Positions 1-7,723 of a DNA stretch of 35,584 nucleotides are shown in pieces (the first letter of the stretch is position 1; each line of letters starts with the position of its first letter). The stretch spans positions 1 through 35,584 of the forward strand of contig JAOTYQ010000003.1 of assembly GCA_029861725.1 (NCBI GenBank). The letters run 5' to 3'. A program made the translations under genes and the position numbers. The notes under the pieces are model-generated. The model ran no database searches and was not told where the DNA came from. It worked only from the letters and a program-made list of their open reading frames with translations. This DNA is from Acidimicrobiia bacterium. GTDB lineage: Bacteria > Actinomycetota > Acidimicrobiia > Acidimicrobiales > SZUA-35.

Positions 1-23
1 CGGCTATCCTGGGCCGTTCCTTC

Positions 24-98
<75 letters not shown>

Positions 99-100
99 GT

Positions 101-121
101 GTGACGTGCGGAGCACGTCAC
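101..121 (+). terminator. Perfect 9-bp hairpin GTGACGTGC-GGA-GCACGTCAC directly after the tRNA (candidate terminator/processing hairpin)
   Basis: Inverted repeat starting 4 nt after the tRNA 3' end. Confidence 0.5.
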
Positions 122-126
122 CCCGA

Positions 127-145
127 GTTCCGCCTTCGGCGGAAC
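127..145 (+). repeat. Perfect 8-bp triloop hairpin GTTCCGCC-TTC-GGCGGAAC
   Basis: Inverted repeat; related element at 13204..13222. Confidence 0.55.
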
Positions 146-280
146 GTCGTCCGGCGTCGCGCTCGTCCGGGTTTGAGAATGCTTGGGCATGCTCCATGGC
201 AACCCTCCGGGTTCCTTGGGTTCGGCGTCGCCGTCGGTGTCGAAGATGGTTGAACCGGTGGCGTGGCAGACTGTGAGGCC

Positions 281-1789
281 ATGGCCACCAGCGCCCCCAA
301 CGTCTTGGTGATCACTTCCGACGAGCACAACAAGTTCGTGCTCGGGTGCGCCGGCGACCCGCACGTCCACACCCCGAACCTCGACGCGCTCGCCGCCCGG
401 GGCACCCGGTTCGACGCCGCGTACACGAACAACCCGATCTGCATGCCTGCCCGGGCCACGCTGGCCACCGGTCGCTACGGCCACCGGCTCGGCACGGTCG
501 ACAACGGCTCACCCTACGTCGGGACCGAAGCCGACAGTTGGGGTCACCGGCTCGGTTCACAAGGGTTCCAGGTGCCGACGTTCGGCAAGCTCCACTTCGA
601 TCCCGAGGGCGACAGCGGGTACGACGCTCGGCTCCCCCTCCAAGCCAAGCGGGGCTACGGCGGGGCGCTCCTCGGCTGGGCCCGGGGCGCCGCTCCCGCC
701 AGCGACGTGCTCCGCCGCCACGTCGAAGCGGCCGACACCGGCGAGTTCGAGTACACCCCCTACGACCGCTACACCGCCGGGTCGGCCTCGACGTGGCTCG
801 TCGAGGAGGCGAGCCGCACGACACCGTGGGTCGCCTATGTGTCCTTTGCCTACCCCCACTACCCGTTCCGAGTGCCCCAGGAGTATGTTGCGCCTCTCGA
901 CCCGGACGCGATCCCGCTCCCACCGCACTGGCGCTCACCGGACTGGCCCGATCACCACGAGATCGCCTTCCGGCGAAGCCAGATGGGGTTCGCCGAGCGC
1001 CCGCTGTCGGAGGCCGAGCTCCGCCACGCCCGCTGGGTTTACTACGGCATGGTCGCGTTCCTCGACCACCAGGTCGGCCGGGTCCTCGAGGCCCTCGCCG
1101 GGTCGGGGATGGCCGACGATACGATCGTGGTCTACTCGTCCGACCACGGCGACATGCTCGGCGACAAGGGCCTCTTCATGAAGAGCGTCATGTACGAAGG
1201 CGCTGCCGGTGTGCCGCTGATAGTGGCCGGCCCGGGCGTTCCCGAAGGAGCGGTGCGCTCGACGCCGGTATCGCTCGCCGACGTCTATCCCACCGTGGTC
1301 GCGGCCGTCGGGGGCGAGCTGACCGAGGCCGACGCCGATCTCCCGGGTCGCTCGCTTCTCGCTCTCGCCGCAGCCGACGATCCCGATCGGGCCGTCTTCA
1401 GCGAGTACCACGGCCCGCTGTCGATCGGGGCCAGCTACCTGATCCGCCGGGGCCCCTGGAAGTACGTCCGCTACCAAGACCCGAAAAGTGAGCCGCAGCT
1501 GTTCGATCTCGGTGCCGACCCTCACGAAGGGGCCGATCTCGGCACGAGTCCCGACCGCGAGCCGATCCGAGCCGATCTCGACGCCGAGCTCCGCCGGATC
1601 CTCGATCCCGACGAGGTCGACGAGCGCATCCGGGCCCAGCAGACCGCTGCGCTCGACGCGGCCGGTGGCCTCCAGCCACTGATCGACGCCGCCAAGCGGA
1701 CGGCCGCCAAAGGCCCCTACGGCACGATCCGGGCCGGGTACACGATCCCCCCGTCGGAGATCCTCGAGATGATCGGGGCTCGGCGATGA
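281..1789 (+). CDS. Sulfatase family hydrolase (arylsulfatase/choline-sulfatase-like)
   Basis: PNVLVITSDEHN N-terminus, CMPAR formylglycine-type CxPxR motif, SSDHGDMLGDKGLFMK motif; start chosen at ATG 281 rather than GTG 263. Confidence 0.9.
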   Translation: MATSAPNVLVITSDEHNKFVLGCAGDPHVHTPNLDALAARGTRFDAAYTNNPICMPARATLATGRYGHRLGTVDNGSPYVGTEADSWGHRLGSQGFQVPTFGKLHFDPEGDSGYDARLPLQAKRGYGGALLGWARGAAPASDVLRRHVEAADTGEFEYTPYDRYTAGSASTWLVEEASRTTPWVAYVSFAYPHYPFRVPQEYVAPLDPDAIPLPPHWRSPDWPDHHEIAFRRSQMGFAERPLSEAELRHARWVYYGMVAFLDHQVGRVLEALAGSGMADDTIVVYSSDHGDMLGDKGLFMKSVMYEGAAGVPLIVAGPGVPEGAVRSTPVSLADVYPTVVAAVGGELTEADADLPGRSLLALAAADDPDRAVFSEYHGPLSIGASYLIRRGPWKYVRYQDPKSEPQLFDLGADPHEGADLGTSPDREPIRADLDAELRRILDPDEVDERIRAQQTAALDAAGGLQPLIDAAKRTAAKGPYGTIRAGYTIPPSEILEMIGARR

Positions 1790-1848
1790 CCCGGCCCCTC
1801 GTGCCTACCGCGATCGTCACCCGACCGACCTGACCCAGGAGGCCCGCC

Positions 1849-2958
1849 ATGACAGCAAACGACCCGGTCACCGCCCGAGTGGCGGTGCTGCCGAAGGATC
1901 CCGGACCGTTGAGAATCGAGGAGGTCGAGCTCCCGGCGCCGACCGGCCACCAGATACTGGTCAAGGAGTTCGCCAGCGGCATCTGCCATAGCCAACTGCA
2001 TCAGATGCACAATCCCCGTTCCACCCCGATGGTGATCGGCCACGAGGCGACAGGGGAGGTGCTGGCGGTGGGCTCCGAGGTCGACCACGTTGGACCCGGG
2101 GATCGGGTTTTGCTCACCTTCCAGCCCCGGAACCTGCGTCACACCGATCGCATGCCGGCGGCGGCCGGCGTCGACCTGGCCGACGGGACGCGGGCCGAGT
2201 CGCCCCAGATCTTCACCTGGGCGACCCACACCGTGGCCGACGATCAGTATGTGATCCCCCTCGGCGACGACACCCCGACCGACGTGACCGCCATCGTCGG
2301 GTGCGCCGTCCTCACCGGCGCCGGCGCGGTCCTCCGAGCGGCGGCGGTCGAGGAAGGGCAGAGCGTGGCGATCTGGGGCGTCGGCGGGGTCGGCCTCAAC
2401 GCGGTCGCCGCCGCCCGCAAGGTCGGGGCCGATCCGATCATCGCGGTCGACGTCGACGACATGAAGCTCGAGTTGGCCCGCCGCTTCGGCGCCAGCCACC
2501 TCGTAAACGCCAAGGAGGTCGACCCGGTCGACACCGTTCGCCAGCTCACGCCCGGACCACCCCATGCCCACGGCTTCCGGGGTCTCCCGATCGCCGGGGT
2601 CGACGCTGCGTTCGACGTCGTCGCCACGCCCGAGACCTTCCTCCAGGCGTTCCGATCGACGAGGAGCAGCCAAAACACGATCCGAGCGGGCGGGACGACG
2701 GTAGTCGTCGGCGTGCCTCAGGGCGACCTGACGCTGCCGGGAGCCGAGATGCTCGTCAACGAGCGCCAGATCCGGGGCACGATCGGCGGCACGTCGGTCC
2801 CCGAGGACGACATCCCCACGTTCCTCGATTGGTACCGACACGGCGAGCTCGATCTCGACGCCCTCGTCACCTCCCGGGTCGCCCTCGACGAGATCAACGA
2901 GGCGACCAAGCTGCTGGAAGACGGCAAGGTCCTCGGTCGGACGATCATCGAGTTCTGA
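1849..2958 (+). CDS. Zinc-type (MDR) alcohol dehydrogenase
   Basis: GICHSQLH...GHEATGEVLAVGS zinc-site signature and GVGGVGLNAV Rossmann motif. Confidence 0.9.
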   Translation: MTANDPVTARVAVLPKDPGPLRIEEVELPAPTGHQILVKEFASGICHSQLHQMHNPRSTPMVIGHEATGEVLAVGSEVDHVGPGDRVLLTFQPRNLRHTDRMPAAAGVDLADGTRAESPQIFTWATHTVADDQYVIPLGDDTPTDVTAIVGCAVLTGAGAVLRAAAVEEGQSVAIWGVGGVGLNAVAAARKVGADPIIAVDVDDMKLELARRFGASHLVNAKEVDPVDTVRQLTPGPPHAHGFRGLPIAGVDAAFDVVATPETFLQAFRSTRSSQNTIRAGGTTVVVGVPQGDLTLPGAEMLVNERQIRGTIGGTSVPEDDIPTFLDWYRHGELDLDALVTSRVALDEINEATKLLEDGKVLGRTIIEF

Positions 2959-2986
2959 CTTCACCCATCTCGGCGCACCCGTCGAC

Positions 2987-3344
2987 GTGAACGACATCGA
3001 CGACTCGACCTTTGCCGAGATCCATCGAGCGTTTCTCGATCGCGGCGTCGTCTTCTTCCGTCACCAGGAGCTGACCCCCGAGCAGCAGATCGCGTTCGCC
3101 TCCCGGTTCGGGACGCCGGTTCCTCGTTGCGTTGCTCGGCGAGGACGTCGGGCACGGCCGGGCCATCGTCGATCACCTCGAAGCCCTCGTCGCCCGGCCC
3201 GAGGTCCAGTGCCGGTGGCGATGGGAGGTCGGCTCGGTCGCCGTCTGGGACAACCGGCGGCTCCAGCACTACGCAGTCAACGACTACTACCCGAACCGGC
3301 GGGTGATGGATCGGGTGACGATCGCTGGCGACAAACCGTACTGA
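2987..3344 (+). pseudogene. TauD/TfdA-family dioxygenase remnant (N- and C-terminal pieces in different frames, centre deleted)
   Basis: Frame 2: FLDRGVVFFRHQELTPEQQIAFASRFGTPVP; then frame 3: LEALVARPEVQCRWRWEVGSVAVWDNRRLQHYAVNDYYPNRRVMDRVTIAGDKPY; the central region including the HxD motif is missing. Confidence 0.8.
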
Positions 3345-3360
3345 CCCCGGGATGCGGTGC

Positions 3361-3909
3361 TCAGGCGAGCGGCGCCTCGCCGAAGAGGACCCCGAAGCGC
3401 ACGCACCAGATCTCCGCCGTGCTGAACACCGAGAGATCGACGTCGGGCGGGATCTCGTAGTTCTGATTGCCGATGTTGCCCTTCAGGTCGCCGAGGTCGA
3501 CGAAATCGCCGTTCTCGGCCCGGAGGTAGACGTTGAGATCGGGACCGTTGTTCGATTCGAAGTTCTCGAACCGCAGGAACCGCTGCTCGGTACCGTCGTT
3601 GAGCACCAGGGCGTCGCCGGTCACGGTGTACCGGGAGACTCCACTGAAGCTGCCGCTGAGCTGCGTGACGATCTCGCCTTCCATCGTCTCGTCGTTCGCC
3701 TCCGTCGGCGCTGCGGCTGCCGCCTCCTCCATGGCCGCCTCGAACTCGTCCGACTGCTCGCTGCTGGCGAACACGGGGCCAGCCTCGTCGACCTCGTCGT
3801 CGATGAACGCGGACTGGATCCCGAAGAATCCGAAGGCGAGCCAGGCCAGGAAGGCGACCACCAGGCCTCCGGCCGCCCCGATCAGTACGAGCTTGTAGGG
3901 CGATTGCAT
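3361..3909 (-). CDS. DM13-domain membrane-anchored protein
   Basis: N-terminal TM helix, then GSFSGVSRYTVTGDALVLNDGTEQRFLRFENFESNNGPDLNVYL...LGDLKGNIGNQNYEIPPDVDLSVFSTAEIWCVRFGVLFGEAPL, characteristic of DM13. Confidence 0.85.
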   Translation of the reverse strand: MQSPYKLVLIGAAGGLVVAFLAWLAFGFFGIQSAFIDDEVDEAGPVFASSEQSDEFEAAMEEAAAAAPTEANDETMEGEIVTQLSGSFSGVSRYTVTGDALVLNDGTEQRFLRFENFESNNGPDLNVYLRAENGDFVDLGDLKGNIGNQNYEIPPDVDLSVFSTAEIWCVRFGVLFGEAPLA

Positions 3910-3918
3910 GCCGAAACC

Positions 3919-4743
3919 CTAGGGTGTCCGGCCTTGGCTCGCGCGTCGTCTCCGGTCAGGACCCGCGGACGACGGATGGAGGAACCTCCTCAAGAGATCG
4001 GTGAACTCGGCCGGCCGCTCCAGGTTGACGAGGTGCCCGCTACCGACCACGACCTCGAGAGTCGCGCCGGGGATCAGTTGCTGGAGTCGCTCCACCGCTC
4101 GGACCGGAGCGGTCGCGTCGGCGTCGGCCGCGATGCACAATGTCGCGGCGTCGATGGCGCCGACCCGGTGGCGGGCATCCCAGGCGACGAGGGCGTGCAG
4201 CGCCTGCCGATAGGCATCGGCCGAGATCTGCGACATCGAGGCGACGGCCGCCGCCCGGACCGTGGCCGAGGCCGTGCCGGCGACGAGGCCGTCGACCACG
4301 ATCGGCGCTATATCCGCTGGGGTGCGGCCCTGATCGAGGGGACGGAGCCGGGCGGCGAGGAACTCGACGTTGAACGTGCTGCCCGGCTTGCCGAACGCTG
4401 CAGTAGTGGCAACCAGCACGAGCCGGTCGACCCGCTCCGGAGCGCTGAGGGCCAGCTCCTGGGCGACGTAACCGCCGAGCGAGTGCCCGACGACGTGGGC
4501 CCTGTCCGCTCCCAGCGCGGTCAGGAGGTCGGCTGCGGCGCCGGCCAGGGTCTCGATCGTCATCTCGGGCAGCCGGGCCGATGGGCCATAGCCCGGCATC
4601 GTCCACGCCACGCACCGCCGATCGGCGGCGAGCGCGTCGAGCTGCGGGCGCCACGACTCGGCCGAACCTCCGAGCCCGTGCAGGAACAGCACCGGTGTCC
4701 CCGGTCCCCCGGTGTCGTGGACGTGAACTCCGTCGGGGGTCAT
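3919..4743 (-). CDS. Alpha/beta hydrolase (possible NicD-like)
   Basis: PVLFLHGLGGSAESW oxyanion region, GHSLGG nucleophile elbow, C-terminal GSGHLVNLERP His; starts in a 4-nt ATGA overlap with the upstream gene. Confidence 0.85.
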   Translation of the reverse strand: MTPDGVHVHDTGGPGTPVLFLHGLGGSAESWRPQLDALAADRRCVAWTMPGYGPSARLPEMTIETLAGAAADLLTALGADRAHVVGHSLGGYVAQELALSAPERVDRLVLVATTAAFGKPGSTFNVEFLAARLRPLDQGRTPADIAPIVVDGLVAGTASATVRAAAVASMSQISADAYRQALHALVAWDARHRVGAIDAATLCIAADADATAPVRAVERLQQLIPGATLEVVVGSGHLVNLERPAEFTDLLRRFLHPSSAGPDRRRRASQGRTP

Positions 4744-5786
4744 GCAAGCTCGCCCTGCAGCACCCCTTCGCTCACGACGGCGACACCGTCGAGCTCGACG
4801 GTGCAGCGCCGCATCGGCAAGTCGAAGTGGCCGAGCGTGTGCCGTCCGGCGACCTCGTTCGCTCCGGTCGAGTAGAGGAAGTTGCCGCTGAAGGCCCGCA
4901 GCTCGGTCCCGTTGACCTGGGACCTGTCGTACATGGTGAGCGCATCCCACCGGGCGGCGGGGTTCATGCCCCAGCCGACGTGGGAGACGGCGTAGGCGTC
5001 GAGATCGTCCCACGCCTCGAAGTAGCTGCTCATCAGCGCGGCGTCGAGACCGTCACCTTCGATGTCGGTGATGTAGTCGTCGACGACCGTCAACCGGATC
5101 GGCGATTCGAGGTATCGCTTGAACGTCAGGTTCACATCGCCGGCGTCGAGCACGAGGGTGCCGTTGACCGAACCGGCGGCCGGGAAGCAGAGGCAGAGCC
5201 CGCCGGGCCAGTGGGCGATCGTCCCTGGCCGGGAGGTGTAGCCCCAGCTCGACCCGGCCGGAGCGTTGGCAACGTCGATCGTCAGGTCGGTGCCACCAGG
5301 CGACGTCACCGTCATCGTCTCGGCCGACCGGAGGAGCTTCGTGCCGGCCTTGACCTTGGCCTCGAGCGCCGGGTCGGGGACGAGTCGCTCCAACAGCTCG
5401 GGATGCTCGTTCGACACCATCAGCACCCTGGCGCCCTCTCCCAGGATCGCCGGCAGCTCGGGGGCGTGGAGGAGGCCCTCGACGGTGCAGTCGGCGACGA
5501 CCACCGACGACGCCAAGGCCTTGACGACCGGTTCGAGCCCGCCGATGGCGTCGGACGCCCCGGTCGAGCGGACGGGCACCGCCACGGTCTGGGCCGGGGT
5601 CGGGACGATGACGTGGAAGACCTTGGCCCCGAGCCGCTGCAAGGCGAGATCGCTTAGCTGCACGTTGACGGCACGGCTCTGGCTCTCCGACAAAACGGCG
5701 CACACGTCACCGGGTTCCACCCCGCACAGCTCGAACGTGGCGGCGAACGCCTCGATCCACTTCGACTCGATCTGTTCAACGAGCAT
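4740..5786 (-). CDS. M29 aminopeptidase-like / 2,5-dihydroxypyridine 5,6-dioxygenase (NicX)-like protein
   Basis: C-terminal SHVGWGMNP ... GHFDLPMRRCTVELDG metal-ligand region typical of the M29/NicX fold. Confidence 0.7.
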   Translation of the reverse strand: MLVEQIESKWIEAFAATFELCGVEPGDVCAVLSESQSRAVNVQLSDLALQRLGAKVFHVIVPTPAQTVAVPVRSTGASDAIGGLEPVVKALASSVVVADCTVEGLLHAPELPAILGEGARVLMVSNEHPELLERLVPDPALEAKVKAGTKLLRSAETMTVTSPGGTDLTIDVANAPAGSSWGYTSRPGTIAHWPGGLCLCFPAAGSVNGTLVLDAGDVNLTFKRYLESPIRLTVVDDYITDIEGDGLDAALMSSYFEAWDDLDAYAVSHVGWGMNPAARWDALTMYDRSQVNGTELRAFSGNFLYSTGANEVAGRHTLGHFDLPMRRCTVELDGVAVVSEGVLQGELA

Positions 5787-5862
5787 CGGCTTGGGTCCTT
5801 TCGAGCTGTGGCTTCTGGGAGCGGCCGGGCGTGGGGTCGACGGGTTGCAGAGCGGAAGGTGA

Positions 5863-6855
5863 TCAGCGGGTGGCTTCGGTCAGCTCGAACGCCCTCGCTG
5901 CGGTCTCCAGCGCCTCGGTCAGATCTCGCCCGAGGTCGAGGTCGGACGCTGCGAGCACCGCGTCGAGTTGGTCGGGCCGGCTGGCACCGATTATGGGGGA
6001 GGTGATGTCGGGCTGGTGCAACACCCAGGCCACCGCCAGCGTCGTCAACGGGGTGCCGGCGTCCTCGGCCACCGCTTTGAGCGCCTCGACCGCCTCGAAC
6101 TCGTCGTCGTGCCAGTAGCGGTCCTGGTACCGGCTGGCGGCCGTGCCGAGCGTGAAGCGGGTGCCCTCGGTCGGGGTCGTAGCTCGCTGGTGCTTGCCGG
6201 TCAGCAGTCCACCGGCCAGCGGATTGTAGGGGATGACGGCGAGGTGCTCGGCCCGGCACAGAGGGAGCAGCTCGCGCTCGATCGCCCGGTACAGGAGGTT
6301 GTAGCGGGGCTGGACCGAGACGAACTTGACCCGCCGCTCCAGCTCGGAGATCCCGAGGCTAAGGGCGATCCGCCAAGCCGCCCAGTTGCTGACGCCGACG
6401 TAGCGCACCTTGCCCGCCGTCACCAGGTCGTCGAGGGCCCGGATCGTCTCGTCGAGCGGGGTGTTCGGGTCGTCGGCGTGGAGCTGGTAGAGGTCGATGT
6501 GGTCGGTGTCGAGCCGCCGCAGGCTGGCCTCGCACGCCTCGACGAGGTGCTTGCGTGAGTTGCCCCGATCCCATCGACGGGTCGACATCGGGGCGTTGGC
6601 CTTGGTGGCGAGGATGACCTCCTCGCGCCGGCCGGCCAACCACCGACCGACGATCTCCTCGGTCCGGCCCGCGGTCGCGCGGTCACCGCCGAGTGGGTAG
6701 GCGTCGGCGGTGTCGAAGAAGGTGATGCCTCGCTCGTAGGCCCGGTCCATGATCGCCCGGCTCGTGTCCTCGTCGCACTGGAGGCCGAACGTCATCGTGC
6801 CGAGGCACAGCTGCGAGACCGGCATGCCGGTCCCACCGAGTTGAACGTGGTGCAC
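5863..6855 (-). CDS. Aldo/keto reductase
   Basis: LCLGTMTFG...FFDTADAYPLGG...LVEACEASLRRLDTDHIDLYQLHADDPNTPLDE...VRYVGVSNWAAW. Confidence 0.95.
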   Translation of the reverse strand: MHHVQLGGTGMPVSQLCLGTMTFGLQCDEDTSRAIMDRAYERGITFFDTADAYPLGGDRATAGRTEEIVGRWLAGRREEVILATKANAPMSTRRWDRGNSRKHLVEACEASLRRLDTDHIDLYQLHADDPNTPLDETIRALDDLVTAGKVRYVGVSNWAAWRIALSLGISELERRVKFVSVQPRYNLLYRAIERELLPLCRAEHLAVIPYNPLAGGLLTGKHQRATTPTEGTRFTLGTAASRYQDRYWHDDEFEAVEALKAVAEDAGTPLTTLAVAWVLHQPDITSPIIGASRPDQLDAVLAASDLDLGRDLTEALETAARAFELTEATR

Positions 6856-6892
6856 GGCCCGAATCTAGTCGTCCCGCTGGCGACCGGCGAAG

Positions 6893-6909
6893 TTTCCACT
6901 TAGTGGTAA
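6893..6909. promoter_or_regulatory. Candidate IclR-type operator palindrome TTtCCACTtAGTGGtAA in the divergent aldo/keto reductase - iclR intergenic region
   Basis: Perfect CCACT-T-AGTGG core plus flanking TT/AA; sits between divergent genes starting at 6855(-) and 6947(+). Confidence 0.5.
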
Positions 6910-6946
6910 TCAGGGCCTTCTTCCGGTTGAAGTAGGATGGGCGACG

Positions 6947-7723
6947 ATGACGGTTGCCTCGGTCAGTCGGGCGTTCCAGCTGCTGCGAGCGGTACCGGCC
7001 AGCGACGGCACCTTGAGTGGATTGGCCCGCTCGACCGGGCTGCCGGTGGCGACCGTCGCCCGCCTGATGGGCACCCTCGAGCAGTCGGGGGCGGTGCTGC
7101 GGACCGACAAGGTGTACCGGATCGGCCCCACGGTTATCGAGCTGGCGACCAACGAGCCGGCCGCCTACGACCTCCTCGCCGTGGCCAACGGGTACCTCGG
7201 GGTGCTGGCGGCCGAGACCGACGAGACCGCCGGCATCGTCCAGGCCGTCGGCGACGACCATGTGCATCTGGGCCAGGTGGCCACCGAGCACGATGTGGCC
7301 GTGCGGGATTGGACCGGGGAGCGGGTGGCCGCTCACTCGGGCTGCATCGGCTTCGTCATGATGGCTCACTGGCCAGCGGCCGAGGTCGACCGCTACCTGG
7401 CCGGCGAGTTGCCGGCGTTCTCGCCGAACACGGTGACCGACCCCGACCAGATAAGGGACCGGCTCGCCGAGGTCCGCCGAATCGGCTGGCTGTGGACCAC
7501 CGGCGAGTTCGCGCCCGACGTCACCGCCGTCGCCGCCCCGGTGCTCGACCGAAGCGGGTTCTCCGTTGGCGCCCTCCATGTCCACGGCCCGGCCTACCGG
7601 TTCCCCGGCGAGGGACGACGTCGCGACACGATCGGCCGCTCGGTCCAGGCCGCAGCTTGGGCGATCAGCGAGACGATCGGCTGGCGGGCCGGCGCAACCG
7701 ACGAGAGGGGCGCCGATGGTTAG
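6947..7723 (+). CDS. IclR-family transcriptional regulator
   Basis: N-terminal wHTH (LSGLARSTGLPVATVARLMGTLEQSGAVLRTDKVYRIGP) and IclR effector domain (VRDWTGERVAAHSGCIGFVMMAH..., VAAPVLDRSGFSVGALHVHGP). Confidence 0.9.
   Translation: MTVASVSRAFQLLRAVPASDGTLSGLARSTGLPVATVARLMGTLEQSGAVLRTDKVYRIGPTVIELATNEPAAYDLLAVANGYLGVLAAETDETAGIVQAVGDDHVHLGQVATEHDVAVRDWTGERVAAHSGCIGFVMMAHWPAAEVDRYLAGELPAFSPNTVTDPDQIRDRLAEVRRIGWLWTTGEFAPDVTAVAAPVLDRSGFSVGALHVHGPAYRFPGEGRRRDTIGRSVQAAAWAISETIGWRAGATDERGADG

Noticed and set aside
3352-4875. 507-aa plus-strand ORF
   Set aside because: Antisense to the DM13 and alpha/beta hydrolase genes, which have clear family signatures
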